Shown: positions 17,901-26,583 of the stretch, piece by piece
Layout of the letters: each line of letters opens with the position of its first letter
Position numbering within the stretch: the first letter of the stretch is position 1
Assembly: GCA_963720885.1 (NCBI GenBank)
Contig: CAVRGW010000006.1
Coordinates: 930,001-994,000 of the forward strand
Direction: 5' to 3'
Length of the DNA stretch: 64,000 bases
Source: DATLLN01 sp963720885
GTDB lineage: Bacteria > Actinomycetota > Thermoleophilia > Gaiellales > JAICJC01
The notes under the pieces: generated by a model
What the model was told of the DNA's origin: nothing
Seen by the model: only the letters and a program-made list of their open reading frames with translations
Databases searched by the model: none
Translations under genes and position numbers: made by a program

Positions 17901-18338
17901 CTACTGCCAGCGAGCCTCGAGGTCGTTCTGGTTCTCGTCGCCCATCCAGGGCACGGTCTGCTGAGAGCCGTCACGCCTGAAGTATGTGATGACCCCGTGG
18001 GCGACGACGAGTGGGCCAGGTGTCGGAGCAGTGACGAAGCCGGCGCTCCCCCAGCCGACGCTTCGCAGTCCTGAATGCATGAATTCTGGCTCCACCGTGG
18101 CGGTCATCATCCACTCGTCCTCTTCATCGCCGACGAGATCGTCGCATCGGTCATCGTCGAAGTTCCTATTCGGAAACATCTTGGTCTTGACGGCCCGGCC
18201 ATGGCCCGGCTGCACGAGTTCGATCGTGACCTCGGCGCGCACATCACACCCATGGAACCGAAGCGGGCCGCACGCGACGACCTTGTGTCCGTCCTGGATC
18301 AGCGTCAGCGGCTGGTCGAACTTCGATCCGGCGCCCAT
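17901..18338 (-). CDS. Hypothetical protein following the cyclase gene
   Basis: The 145-residue soluble protein (start ATG 18336-18338, ribosome site GGGGAG six bases upstream) has no signal peptide or membrane helix. It is rich in strands (FDQPLTLIQDGHKVVACGPL, AEVTIELVQPG) with an acidic central patch and Trp residues, possibly a small beta-barrel. The stop codon of the large cyclase-ATPase gene ends one base before its start, so the two are coupled and it may be a partner or target of that regulator. Function is unknown. Confidence 0.6.
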   Translation of the reverse strand: MGAGSKFDQPLTLIQDGHKVVACGPLRFHGCDVRAEVTIELVQPGHGRAVKTKMFPNRNFDDDRCDDLVGDEEDEWMMTATVEPEFMHSGLRSVGWGSAGFVTAPTPGPLVVAHGVITYFRRDGSQQTVPWMGDENQNDLEARWQ

Positions 18339-18339
18339 C

Positions 18340-21300
18340 TCACTCCCCTCGTATCTGTTGCTGCGAAGTGGATATCCTCTCACGGTGTCGCCGGTCCTGC
18401 ATAGCGGCGCCGGTCAACGCTTCGTCCGGCAACGAACCGATGTCCGCGTAGACGGCTGCCGCCTCACCTGAGCGCCCAGCCGCAAAGAGATGCGCAGCCT
18501 GTACCCATCGGCTGGGCAACGGGTAATCCGACGTTGCAGCGACGAAGGCCTCCCTGAGGCCCGGCAGCTCGCGTGCGGCAGCTGCAGAGCAGGCGAGCGA
18601 CTCCGCGGAGATAGCAACCCCGATCCACCATCGGTCAAGCAGCTCCTCGAGCAGCTCCGCTCCCTCCAGCGCGCGGCCGTGTCGAACGTGAATCTGCGCC
18701 TGGAGCCCGAGCGCCGGAACGAAATACTGTGGCTCGCCGATCTCACGTGCAAGCGCAACCGCCTCCTCGGCGTGCCGTGACGCCAGCTCGCCGTTACCCG
18801 TCGCCAGATCCATCCGCCCGCACACCGCATGCGCATCGATCGTGTCGCCGTGAGTGGCAGCGCTGTCAGCGGCGGCAATGACTCGCTCGGCGATGGCCCG
18901 CGCCTCGTCCCATTCACCCGAGTGGTAGCAGATGCACGCAAGCGCTCCGTCGACCAGTCTGGTTGCGTACGCCAGACCGAGGCGGTGGGCTCGCTCCTTC
19001 GCGTGGACCTGGACGGCTCTCGCCTCCCGCAGGTCGCCAAGCGCGAGCAACGCGACGCCATAGTTCTGCTCGATCATTGCGCCGTCGTATGACTCGAGAT
19101 CGCGCGCAATCGCATACGCCCGCTGGAACTCCGCGATCCCGCGAACGTCCCCGCCCTGGAGGTACGCCAACGCGAGCGTCTGGTGGCTCCACGCGGCGAG
19201 GTCGTCGACCCCGACGGCTCTGGCGATCCGGCCTGACTCATCCGCCGCCTCGATCGCTTCGCTCAACCTTCCGCGCAGGGCGTATACGCTCGCAAGCGAC
19301 ACCAGTGCGCTCGCCTTCGCAGGTGATGGCGGAGCCGATTCGAGCAACGCGACACCGCGCAGCAGATGTACCAGCGCCTGCTCCTTGTGCCCCTGCTGGT
19401 CGTGCCAGAGGCCCACCTCGCTCTCGATCTCGGAGGCCGTCTCGAGGTCGCCACTTTCCGCGAGCTTGTCGGCGATCGACGCCAGATCCTCCGGTAGCAC
19501 CTCCTCGCTGTACATACGCGCCTTGGCGTGCCGATACCGAAGCATGGGCGGGACGTCGTCGTCGTGCAGCTCGAACGCCGACCGGTAGAGGCGAGCGGCG
19601 GCCGCGTACGCACTCATGCCGAACGTCCTGTCGGCGGCTTCGAGCAGTGCCCCTCTCGCCCGGTCGGGCAGTCGATCGGCCACCCCAGAGGCGGCTCCGA
19701 GCTCGAGGGCGGTGACGTAGTGGTGCGCGAGGAGCTCAACACGGTCCGTGCGGTCACCGAGCGACTCGATCCACTCGGCCGCTCGAACGTGTTTGTCGGC
19801 GCGCGCCGAACGGACGATCTGCGCGTAGGCGACGTCGCGGACGAGCGCGTGCGTGAACGCGTATTGCGGCTCGGCGGCAACGGCGGTGTGGCGCTCGAGC
19901 CTGAGCAGCTGCTTGCGCCGCAGTGCCTGGAGCTGCCCATGGACGAAGGACGGGTCGCGTCGCTCGACGTGGGCGACCGCGCCAAGCCACACTACTTTGC
20001 CGATCACGGAGGCATCCTGGATGACGGCCTTTTCATCGGACGTCAGCGCGTCAAGGCGGGCGGCGATGATGCCGTGCACCGTTTCCGGGAGCGGCAGCTC
20101 GTCCTCGGTCGCGAGCGCCCAGCGGTCGTCGCGTCGGACGATGAGGCCGCGGTCGATCAGCATCCGCGTGTACTCCTGGGCGTACAGCGGATTCCCATGC
20201 GCCCGTTCGAGGAGGACGCCCTGGGCGGCAGCGGGAAGCGGCACCTCGTCGAGCAGCGCCGTGACGAGTGTCTCCGTCTCGCCGTCCGACAGCGGCGGCA
20301 GAACGAGCGTGCCCGAGCCGGACCACCATGCTGTGCGTCGCTCGAGCAGCTCCGGCCGCGCGGTACAGAGAACGAGGAGCGGGGTGTCGGTGGTCCACAG
20401 GAGAAGCTGCTCGATAAAGTCGAGCAGCGCCTCGTCCGCCCAGTGGAGATCCTCGAACACGAGGACCAGCGGCGCCCGCCTAGCGAGCGCCTCGATGAAC
20501 CGCCTCCATGCCGCGAAGGCTTCGACTTGGCGGTCCCCGCCGAGCTCCTGGCGGTTCTCCAGCCCCACCAGAGGGCGCAGCTCGGCGAGCAGCCAGTTTG
20601 CAGTCGTGGCATCGTCGGCGAGATTGACAATCACGCGGCGCAACTTGGCTCCGGCGGTCTCGGCGTCGTCCGAATGCAGGATGCCCGCCTCGGCCTTGAC
20701 GATCTCCGCCAGCGCCCAGAATGTGACGCCGTCGCCGTATGGCAGCGAGCGGCCCTTGCGGCAGGTGATCTGCTCGGGGTCGGCGTCGATTCGCGCGAGA
20801 AACGCAGCGACGAGCCGGCTCTTGCCGATGCCGGGCGCTCCCACAACAGTTACGAGGCGCGGCGCGCGCATCTCTCTGACCACGCGGAGCGTCGACCAGA
20901 GATAGTCGAGTTGCGCTTCTCGGCCCACGAACGGCATCCGTGCCTCCGGCGTTTCGGCGTCCGCTGTCTCGCCGGCCTCCGCGATCCACACGGGCAACGG
21001 ATCGCGCTTTCCCTTCACAGTCACCGTCTCCGCGTCCCGGTAACGGATCGCATCCCTTGTAGCCCGGTACGTGGCCTCGCCCACCAAGACACCGTCGACC
21101 GGAGCGATGGATTGCAAACGCGCAGCGGTGTTGATGACGTCGCCCGCTGCGAACGCTTCGCCGGCGTGCGGGTTGGCGTGGAGGGCGACCAGCGCCTCGC
21201 CGGTGCTCACGCCGACGCGAACGCGAACGGTGAACCCCGGGTCATTCTCACGCCGCTCTCGCACCGCCTGCTGGATTGCGAGGCCCGCCCGAACAGCCCG

Positions 21301-21612
21301 CTCTGCGTCGTCTTCGTGCGACACCGGTGCACCGAAGATCGCAACCACCGCATCGCCGATGAATTTCTCAACCGTTCCACCGAAGCGCTCGAGCTCACGA
21401 CGCACGAGGTCGTGATAGACGGACAGCGTGCGGCCGACGTCCTCGACGTCGAGCTCTTCGCTCATGGTGGTGAATCCGACCAGGTCGGCGAAGAGCGCTG
21501 TCACTATCTTGCGCTCCTCCCGCTCCGCGACCTCGGCGAGTTTCGCCCCGCATTGCGGACAGAACCGTGCCTCGGAGGGAGCTGGTTTGCGACATACGGC
21601 GCAAACGCTCAT
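18340..21612 (-). CDS. Zinc-ribbon, class III cyclase, AAA ATPase and TPR regulator (paralogue)
   Basis: This 1090-residue protein repeats the architecture found at 4.9-7.9 kb. It has a zinc ribbon with Cys4, Cys7, Cys18 and Cys21, and a class III cyclase domain with FADLVGFT and EKFIGDAVVAIFGAP carrying the metal aspartates, plus AGDVINTAARLQ with the catalytic Asn and Arg. The STAND ATPase has Walker A GAPGIGKSRL and Walker B LVFEDLHWADE, and a long TPR-like C-terminal half follows (many A-L-x-x-A-L repeats from about residue 640). All residues needed for cyclase activity are present. ATG 21610-21612 places the zinc ribbon at the very N-terminus. It sits in the cytoplasm; a small unknown protein is coupled downstream. 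The two paralogues are similar in order but not near-identical, so the duplication is old. Confidence 0.86.
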   Translation of the reverse strand: MSVCAVCRKPAPSEARFCPQCGAKLAEVAEREERKIVTALFADLVGFTTMSEELDVEDVGRTLSVYHDLVRRELERFGGTVEKFIGDAVVAIFGAPVSHEDDAERAVRAGLAIQQAVRERRENDPGFTVRVRVGVSTGEALVALHANPHAGEAFAAGDVINTAARLQSIAPVDGVLVGEATYRATRDAIRYRDAETVTVKGKRDPLPVWIAEAGETADAETPEARMPFVGREAQLDYLWSTLRVVREMRAPRLVTVVGAPGIGKSRLVAAFLARIDADPEQITCRKGRSLPYGDGVTFWALAEIVKAEAGILHSDDAETAGAKLRRVIVNLADDATTANWLLAELRPLVGLENRQELGGDRQVEAFAAWRRFIEALARRAPLVLVFEDLHWADEALLDFIEQLLLWTTDTPLLVLCTARPELLERRTAWWSGSGTLVLPPLSDGETETLVTALLDEVPLPAAAQGVLLERAHGNPLYAQEYTRMLIDRGLIVRRDDRWALATEDELPLPETVHGIIAARLDALTSDEKAVIQDASVIGKVVWLGAVAHVERRDPSFVHGQLQALRRKQLLRLERHTAVAAEPQYAFTHALVRDVAYAQIVRSARADKHVRAAEWIESLGDRTDRVELLAHHYVTALELGAASGVADRLPDRARGALLEAADRTFGMSAYAAAARLYRSAFELHDDDVPPMLRYRHAKARMYSEEVLPEDLASIADKLAESGDLETASEIESEVGLWHDQQGHKEQALVHLLRGVALLESAPPSPAKASALVSLASVYALRGRLSEAIEAADESGRIARAVGVDDLAAWSHQTLALAYLQGGDVRGIAEFQRAYAIARDLESYDGAMIEQNYGVALLALGDLREARAVQVHAKERAHRLGLAYATRLVDGALACICYHSGEWDEARAIAERVIAAADSAATHGDTIDAHAVCGRMDLATGNGELASRHAEEAVALAREIGEPQYFVPALGLQAQIHVRHGRALEGAELLEELLDRWWIGVAISAESLACSAAAARELPGLREAFVAATSDYPLPSRWVQAAHLFAAGRSGEAAAVYADIGSLPDEALTGAAMQDRRHRERISTSQQQIRGE

Positions 21613-21680
21613 TGCGAGAGTGTACGAGCAATCGGCGGCGGCGTGGCCTGCTCGGCCTTTCCACATGACGTCCCATTAAT

Positions 21681-21790
21681 GTCGTTCGAGCGGCCGCATG
21701 CGTACGCGGGCGCGCGCGAGGGCATTGGGTTGGCGAAGACACCGCACCCCCACATCCCGGGATCTAGAGCGGCATCCAGTAGGAGTCCCA
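21681..21790 (+). repeat. Dispersed repeat, copy B
   Basis: This is the second long copy of the repeat at 11.1 kb. Shared blocks are the GTCGT(T/C)...GAGCGG start, CGCACCCCCACATC and CTAGAGCGGCATCC followed by GGAGTCCCA. It lies between the cyclase gene start and tRNA-Glu. Confidence 0.65.
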
Positions 21791-21986
21791 GGTCGCTCGG
21801 CGGCCGTCTTGTCGGCAGCGGGGCGAGCTGGTTTCCGCGGAAACGGTCATCATCCGTCACGGGACCGTGGCCGACAAGCAGCCTCCGATCGCGATTTGAT
21901 TCAGATACAACGGCGGTCAGGTCTCGTGGTTGGGAGGCTGCTCGCCGAGGAGCCCGCGGAATCTTCCTGACACTGCGGGTTGTCAG

Positions 21987-22059
21987 TACCCCCAACGGGA
22001 TTCGAACCCGTGTTGCCGCCTTGAAAGGGCGGAGGCCTAGGCCACTAGCCGATGGGGGC
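21987..22059 (-). tRNA. tRNA-Glu (anticodon TTC)
   Basis: On the minus strand a 73-base cloverleaf is visible. The acceptor stem is GCCCCCA pairing with TGGGGGT (one G-T pair), the anticodon arm is CCGCC-CTTTCAA-GGCGG with anticodon TTC, and the T arm is ACGGG-TTCGAAT-CCCGT. No CCA is encoded. Confidence 0.95.
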
Positions 22060-22102
22060 GCGGGACGCAGGATACCGGCCGCCCGGGAGCGGCCGGGTGG
22101 CG

Positions 22103-22291
22103 TCAGGCGGCCCCGACCGGATTGGAGGGGAGTGTGGCGAGGGCCGCCTGAAGCTGTTCCCACGCGGCCTGCTCGACTTGGAGGTAGCGGTCCGCCGAGA
22201 CATCCTGTGTGGCTTCGAGATACGACTGCCACGCCGCGGCAGTCGTCAGGGGGAGGAAGCGGATGCCCGGGGTTGTTGTCGGATCGCTCAT
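22103..22291 (-). CDS. Small hypothetical protein
   Basis: The frame encodes 62 residues, starting MSDPTTTPGIRFLPLTTAAA and then mostly helix (WQSYLEATQDVSADRYLQVE, QAAWEQLQAALATL). Its start and codon bias look real, though the ribosome site is weak. It lies between tRNA-Glu and the GDPD gene, co-oriented with the latter. No family is recognised; the two Trp residues flanked by acidic helix recall small regulatory or binding proteins. Confidence 0.5.
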   Translation of the reverse strand: MSDPTTTPGIRFLPLTTAAAWQSYLEATQDVSADRYLQVEQAAWEQLQAALATLPSNPVGAA

Positions 22292-22356
22292 CGAACGTGC
22301 CTCGTACTGTTTATACGTTGGCGGGCCGAGAAAAGTTTCACGATGGGTGAGATCCC

Positions 22357-22965
22357 TCACGCCCCGCTGAGGAGCCGCGGATCGTCGGTGATGATGCCAT
22401 CCACGCCCAGTTCGCGCATTCGGCTGACTCCCTCCGCGGTATTGACCGTCCACGCGAACACGCGGCCGTCCCGGCCGTGGACGACGTCGATCAGCCGCGG
22501 CGTGATCAGCGTGTGGCGGACGGTCGCGTCGTCCGCCCCGGAGCGGCGCCAGACGTCGCCCACGGTCAGCCGCAGCAGCGGCAGCGCGCGGCCGGGCGAT
22601 CCGCGGTTGAAGCTGAAGCTGGTGCGCACCTTGCCGCGCAGCAGGCGCACGCTGTGGCGCTCCAGCGTCGCGAACAGGCAGCGGTCGAGCAGCCCCGCCC
22701 GGCGGCACTGCTCGAGCGCCGCCAGCTCGTAACCCGTCGCCTTCAGGTCGACCATCAGCCCGACGTCGCTCGGGAGCAGCCCGGCCAGCTCGTCAAGAAA
22801 GGTGTCCAGCCGCGGGCCGGGGTGGCCGGGGTCATGGGCCACCACCAGTCCGGGCGAGACGTCGAACTCGATCATGTCGACGCCGGCGTCCAACGCGGCC
22901 CGCACGGACTCGATCGTGTTCTGTGGAGCGAGCGCCGCGGCGCCGCGGTGGCCGACACGCAGCAC
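22357..22965 (-). CDS. Glycerophosphodiester phosphodiesterase
   Basis: The 202-residue protein has the GDPD signature: GHRGAAALAPQNTIESVRAA with the catalytic HRG and Asn-Thr region, a metal Glu/Asp pair in DMIEFDV, and a catalytic histidine in VVAHDPG. The C-terminal GIITDDP closes the TIM barrel as in the family. It lacks a signal peptide, so it acts in the cytosol, hydrolysing glycerophosphodiesters to glycerol 3-phosphate and an alcohol. It is slightly short for the family (usual about 230-250). The start is 13 bases after the stop of the large M14 peptidase gene, so the two are co-transcribed. Confidence 0.88.
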   Translation of the reverse strand: MLRVGHRGAAALAPQNTIESVRAALDAGVDMIEFDVSPGLVVAHDPGHPGPRLDTFLDELAGLLPSDVGLMVDLKATGYELAALEQCRRAGLLDRCLFATLERHSVRLLRGKVRTSFSFNRGSPGRALPLLRLTVGDVWRRSGADDATVRHTLITPRLIDVVHGRDGRVFAWTVNTAEGVSRMRELGVDGIITDDPRLLSGA

Positions 22966-22978
22966 CGGGCTCTCGCTC

Positions 22979-25189
22979 CTACGGATCAGGCTGCACGATG
23001 GCGTTCCAGATCAACCGCTTGGTGCCCTCGGTGTAGCCGCGATAGAACGGGTCGAGGCCGGAGGAGATGACGCGGCCGTCGCCGTAGGGCTCGTCGGTCA
23101 TCACGGCGGTCTCGGAGTACCTCCGGTCGTTTGCGGAGAAGCCCGACCGGTACCAGTCGGCGCTCTCCTTCTTGGGATAGGCGACCACGACCTGCCAGGG
23201 CTGGGTCGGCACCAGGACGTAGTCCGACACGTTGAAGACGTAGTCCGTGTCGCCGATGCCCGTCGAGAGCGGGCTGCTGGTGTCGACCTTCACCCGGTAG
23301 ATCGACCCGGGGATGTTGGCGCCCGGCCAGTCGAGCTTGATCGCGCTGATGCCGAGCATGTTCGCCAGGTGGACGCCCTGGACCCAGCCGATGTACCGGC
23401 CGCCGCCGTCGACGAAGTCACGCACCGCCTGCTGGCCAGGTGCGCCGAGGTGGCTCATGGCCGCCTTGGCGTGCCCGTCCGGGACGAGCAGCACGTCGAC
23501 GTTGTCGAGCGCGCCGCCGGCGATGTCCGCGGCGGTCACCGCGCGGTAGGGCACGTTCCAGTCATGGTCGAGCGTCCAGCGCAGCCAGCCGTCGGAGATG
23601 ACGCCGTTGGTGTCCTCGGACATCCGGAACACGGCGATCCGCGGCACTCCGTTCGGGGCCGTCTGCGCGGGCACGCTGACCACGCCCTGGATCTTCTGCG
23701 CCTGCGGCGTCAGCGGCAGGCCGGACGAGCCTCCCGGCACGTCCAGCAGCAGCGGCTGGCTCCACGCCGTGGTGTCGTAGAAGTACGGCTTGGCGATGTA
23801 GGTGTCCTCGTTCAGCATGGCCTGGATCCAGTGCTTCTGGCCCTGCGCCATCGGCACCCAGATCGTGCCGGCCGGCATCGTCGTCGACTGCTCCGCGCGG
23901 CCGTAAGGCTTGAAGTCGGAGACGGTGACCGGTGCGGTCAGCCGGTAGACGGCCACGTCCATCCGCTGCAGGCGGCGGACGAGGATCATCAGCGCCCGGT
24001 GCGAGCCGGGCTCGTCGCGCAGGTAGTAGCTGCGCACCAGCCGGTCGGGCACCTGCTGGTAGAGCGGGGTGGCCGGGTTCTCGAGCACGTTCGGCTCGAG
24101 CAGGCCGTCCTTGCCCTCCTGGTACGCCTCGACGTACGAGTCGTGCCATCCGGATACGAGCTGCGCGCGGTGGGTGGCGCCCTGGGCCAGCGAGACCCAC
24201 TGGGTCACCCACTGCTGCCGCACCTTCAGCCGGTAGGGGTCGTACGACCCCTTCTCGAACGTCATGCCGGCGCCCAGGAAGCCGTCGCTGACGACGGTGT
24301 CGCCGTACTCGGGGGCGAAGTAGTCGTAGCCGCTCTGCTGCCCGGTGTAGTAGCGGTAGCCGAGGTCGGTGAAGGCCTTCGCCATCGCCGGCCCGTACAG
24401 GTTGTCCATCCAGTCAACGCTGGTGTCGGGCACCTCGTGATAGATCGGGTCGGTGTTGGGCGGGAAGAAGTACGAGCTCGTCCCGTTCTCGTGCTCGTCC
24501 GCGAACAGCAGCGGCGGGTACTTGCGGAACAGCTCGATCCGACTGTCCGTCTCCGGCTGCGTGCGCGCCCAGTCGTCGCGGTTGAGGTCGAACCAGTACG
24601 CGTTGCGGCGGAAGCCCGAGGTGCGGGCGTCCGGGTTCTGGGTCGGGATCAGCAGCGTGACGGCGTTGTCCAGCACCTGGGTTGCGGCGCAGTCGCTGCG
24701 GCCTGCCAGGTTGTACATCGTGCGCAGCACGGCCTCCGTGCCCGAGGGCTCGTTGCCGTGCACGTTCGCGCCGACGCCGAGGATGGCCGGCAGCCGGGCC
24801 TCGATCGCGTCGGCCTGCGCCGTCGGCAGCAGTGGGTCGCGCAGCGCCTTGGCGTCCGAGCTCAGGTTCGCCAGGGCGGTGTTGCTGAGGTTCGCGGGGT
24901 TCGAGACCAGCGCGTAGCGCAGGGGCACGCCCCTCACCGAGGTGCCGTAGACGCCGGTGACGATCCGCGGGCTGGCCGCATCCAGGGCCAGCATGTACTT
25001 GTAGACCTCGTCGACACTCAGCTTCGACTTGCCGAGCTGCTTGCCCAGGATGTCCTTCGCCGTGGGCACCGGCTGGTCGAACTTGGGCTTTGTGGTCAGC
25101 GGATCGCAGGTCGCCGCCCGGGCCACCCCCGCGCCTCCCAGCGCGAGCGCCATCGCCGTTGCCATGCACGCACCGATCCGTAGCCGCAT
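22979..25189 (-). CDS. Secreted M14 zinc carboxypeptidase
   Basis: The 736-residue protein has a signal peptide (MRLRIGACMATAMALALGG, cleavage near ARA) and an M14 domain with the zinc-binding GVGANVHGNEPSGTEA (His and Glu), a Tyr/Asn/Arg region in IPTQNPDARTSGFRRNAYWF DLNRD, and FADEHENG that may supply the third ligand. From about residue 450 a second domain contains DVLLVPDGHAKAAM and VRDFVDGGGRYIGW, similar to a class I glutamine amidotransferase-like or ThuA-like fold often found at the C-terminus of such secreted peptidases. It should cut C-terminal residues from peptides outside the cell. ATG 25187-25189 is preceded by a GAGGGGG ribosome site. GDPD follows in the same operon. Confidence 0.85.
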   Translation of the reverse strand: MRLRIGACMATAMALALGGAGVARAATCDPLTTKPKFDQPVPTAKDILGKQLGKSKLSVDEVYKYMLALDAASPRIVTGVYGTSVRGVPLRYALVSNPANLSNTALANLSSDAKALRDPLLPTAQADAIEARLPAILGVGANVHGNEPSGTEAVLRTMYNLAGRSDCAATQVLDNAVTLLIPTQNPDARTSGFRRNAYWFDLNRDDWARTQPETDSRIELFRKYPPLLFADEHENGTSSYFFPPNTDPIYHEVPDTSVDWMDNLYGPAMAKAFTDLGYRYYTGQQSGYDYFAPEYGDTVVSDGFLGAGMTFEKGSYDPYRLKVRQQWVTQWVSLAQGATHRAQLVSGWHDSYVEAYQEGKDGLLEPNVLENPATPLYQQVPDRLVRSYYLRDEPGSHRALMILVRRLQRMDVAVYRLTAPVTVSDFKPYGRAEQSTTMPAGTIWVPMAQGQKHWIQAMLNEDTYIAKPYFYDTTAWSQPLLLDVPGGSSGLPLTPQAQKIQGVVSVPAQTAPNGVPRIAVFRMSEDTNGVISDGWLRWTLDHDWNVPYRAVTAADIAGGALDNVDVLLVPDGHAKAAMSHLGAPGQQAVRDFVDGGGRYIGWVQGVHLANMLGISAIKLDWPGANIPGSIYRVKVDTSSPLSTGIGDTDYVFNVSDYVLVPTQPWQVVVAYPKKESADWYRSGFSANDRRYSETAVMTDEPYGDGRVISSGLDPFYRGYTEGTKRLIWNAIVQPDP

Positions 25190-25307
25190 TGCCGTCCCCC
25201 TCGCAGTCCCCATGATTGCGGCTCGAGGGTATCGGCCCTCGTGCGGCGGCGTCAAGGGTTGTGTCCGCGCGGGGGGCGGGCCCACCCACCGCCTACAATC
25301 GCGCGCA

Positions 25308-25380
25308 GGGCCGTTAGCTCAGCTGGTAGAGCAGGGGACTTTTAATCCCAAGGTCGCAGGTTCGAGACCTGCACGGCCCA
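25308..25380 (+). tRNA. tRNA-Lys (anticodon TTT)
   Basis: The 73-base sequence starts GGGCCGT and ends ACGGCCC plus A. It has the D-arm TTAGCTCAGCTGGTAGAGC, an anticodon loop CTTTTAA with anticodon TTT, and a T arm GCAGG-TTCGAGA-CCTGC. Its 3' half is duplicated at 28.3 kb. Confidence 0.96.
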
Positions 25381-25383
25381 TCG
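25345..25383 (+). repeat. Attachment-site-like repeat, left copy (within tRNA-Lys)
   Basis: This covers the anticodon-stem to 3' end of tRNA-Lys plus three bases and matches 28291-28329 in 38 of 39 positions. Confidence 0.7.
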
Positions 25384-25911
25384 GAAAGGCGCTTGGTTGA
25401 GCCGTTTGATTCGTGGCTCGTCGCCAGCTTACCGGCTGCGTGTACCCGATGTGTACAGACTTCCATCGGCCGGGCGCTCGGTAACGGTGGGCAGAGGTTC
25501 GAACCGCAGTGCCGCGGCCCATCCACGGAGGACTGATCAGCTCAAGGGATCACGGAGTAGCTCCGTCGGTTACCCCCGGTACTATCGGTACTCGCCCTTG
25601 GGCCTCGTCCGTTCGATCCGTCCAGGCAGCCGTCGACCCGATGCGACGGCCTCGGCTTCGGCGGCGATGAGAGCGTCCACGATGGCGCTGTGTAGCTCGC
25701 GCCCGATGGTGGCGAGGGACGAGCCGTGGAAGTGGAGGATCTCGGCGTCTGGTCGGGTCACCTCGGTGTCGGTCGCGGCCGCCGGTTGAACGAGAGCAGG
25801 AGAGTTCGCCTTACATCCTGTGGAACCTAGCCTGCCTGCTCAGCGCCGACGGGAAGATTGGCCTAGGCTCGGCCGTCGGGTTATCACCACTACCTGGGGA
25901 GGTAGATCACG
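25381..25911. other. Gene-poor left part of the putative island
   Basis: These 531 bases contain a short minus-strand frame (next entry) and, at 25493-25525, a stretch ending CGGCCCATC that vaguely resembles the tRNA 3' end again. No integrase or excisionase motif was found. Confidence 0.4.
25582..25761 (-). CDS. Small hypothetical protein, possible gene fragment
   Basis: A minus-strand frame encodes 59 residues with good coding bias: TRPDAEILHFHGSSLATIGR, ELHSAIVDALIAAEAEAVAS and a basic tail GRRLPGRIERTRPKGEYR. The GTG start used here has no clear ribosome site and the frame stays open further upstream, so it may be the C-terminal end of a larger lost gene. Its place inside the tRNA-flanked block suggests it came with the element. 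No family is recognised. Confidence 0.35.
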   Translation of the reverse strand: MTRPDAEILHFHGSSLATIGRELHSAIVDALIAAEAEAVASGRRLPGRIERTRPKGEYR

Positions 25912-26583
25912 ATGAAACGGCTCCGCATCAGCCCGTCCTTCGTCATCTCGCTAGTTGCGCTGTTCGTCGCGCTGGGCGGTACCGCGTGGGCGGCCACCGG
26001 CGGCAACTTCATCCTCGGCAAGGCGAATACTGCGAACGCGAAGACAACGCTGACCGGAACGAACGCTGGCCCGGCGTTGGCGCTTTCGAACACGACGACG
26101 GGAACGGCAGCAACGGCGCTCAACCTGAACGTGACATCAGGACACGCGCCATTGACGACCAACTCGTCTACGGTCGTCAAGAACCTGAACGCGGACAAGG
26201 TCGACGGCCTGGACGCCGCGCAGCTTAAAACGCACGTCGATCTGGCATGGACGACGACCGGACCGTTCACGAACGCGCAGACCACGTTCACCAGCAACGG
26301 CGGCCCGCTGCTGATCACACTGAACGGCTCCGCCTACGGCGACATCACCGGACAGGTCTTGGTGGTCTGCGCCTACATCGATGGCGCAGAATCCGGGGCG
26401 TGCGGGGAGATCGCAGAGAACGAAGCGCTCAGCCACAAGGCGCTCGTCCCGGTCAAGATCTCCAACGGGTTCACGCCGGCTGCGGGCCAGCACACCGTCA
26501 CGCTGAAAGCCTTCCCCGGATATGACCACACGAAGTCGGACAGCTATGACGTCTACAACGTGACGATCCTGGAACTGCCCTGA
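25912..26583 (+). CDS. Secreted surface protein of Thermoleophilia type
   Basis: The 223-residue protein starts MKRLRISPSFVISLVALFVA followed by LGGTAWA, a signal peptide seen again and again in large families of exported proteins in Thermoleophilia, and has the companion motif NLNADKVDGLDAAQL at about residues 88-102. The region between them is Thr/Asn-rich and strand-forming (TTLTGTNAGPALALSNTTTG), and the C-terminal part has two cysteines and beta strands ending VYNVTILELP. The ATG is preceded by GGGGAGG at 25896-25902. It is followed by a long hairpin. The protein is probably displayed outside the cell; the role of the family is not known to me. Confidence 0.75.
   Translation: MKRLRISPSFVISLVALFVALGGTAWAATGGNFILGKANTANAKTTLTGTNAGPALALSNTTTGTAATALNLNVTSGHAPLTTNSSTVVKNLNADKVDGLDAAQLKTHVDLAWTTTGPFTNAQTTFTSNGGPLLITLNGSAYGDITGQVLVVCAYIDGAESGACGEIAENEALSHKALVPVKISNGFTPAAGQHTVTLKAFPGYDHTKSDSYDVYNVTILELP

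Noticed and set aside
19528..22350. A 940-residue open frame on the strand opposite the second cyclase gene
   Set aside because: It is antisense to a gene with full domain motifs, has no conserved protein sequence and even runs through tRNA-Glu; GC-rich DNA keeps such frames open by chance.
22802..25183. A 793-residue open frame opposite the M14 peptidase gene
   Set aside because: It has arginine/valine-rich shadow composition and no motif, while the peptidase frame has a signal peptide and zinc site.
25314..25526. A short frame reading GRAGLEPATLGLKVPC
   Set aside because: This is the antisense translation of the tRNA-Lys region, a common false annotation; the similar frame at 28.1-28.3 kb comes from the duplicated tRNA end.
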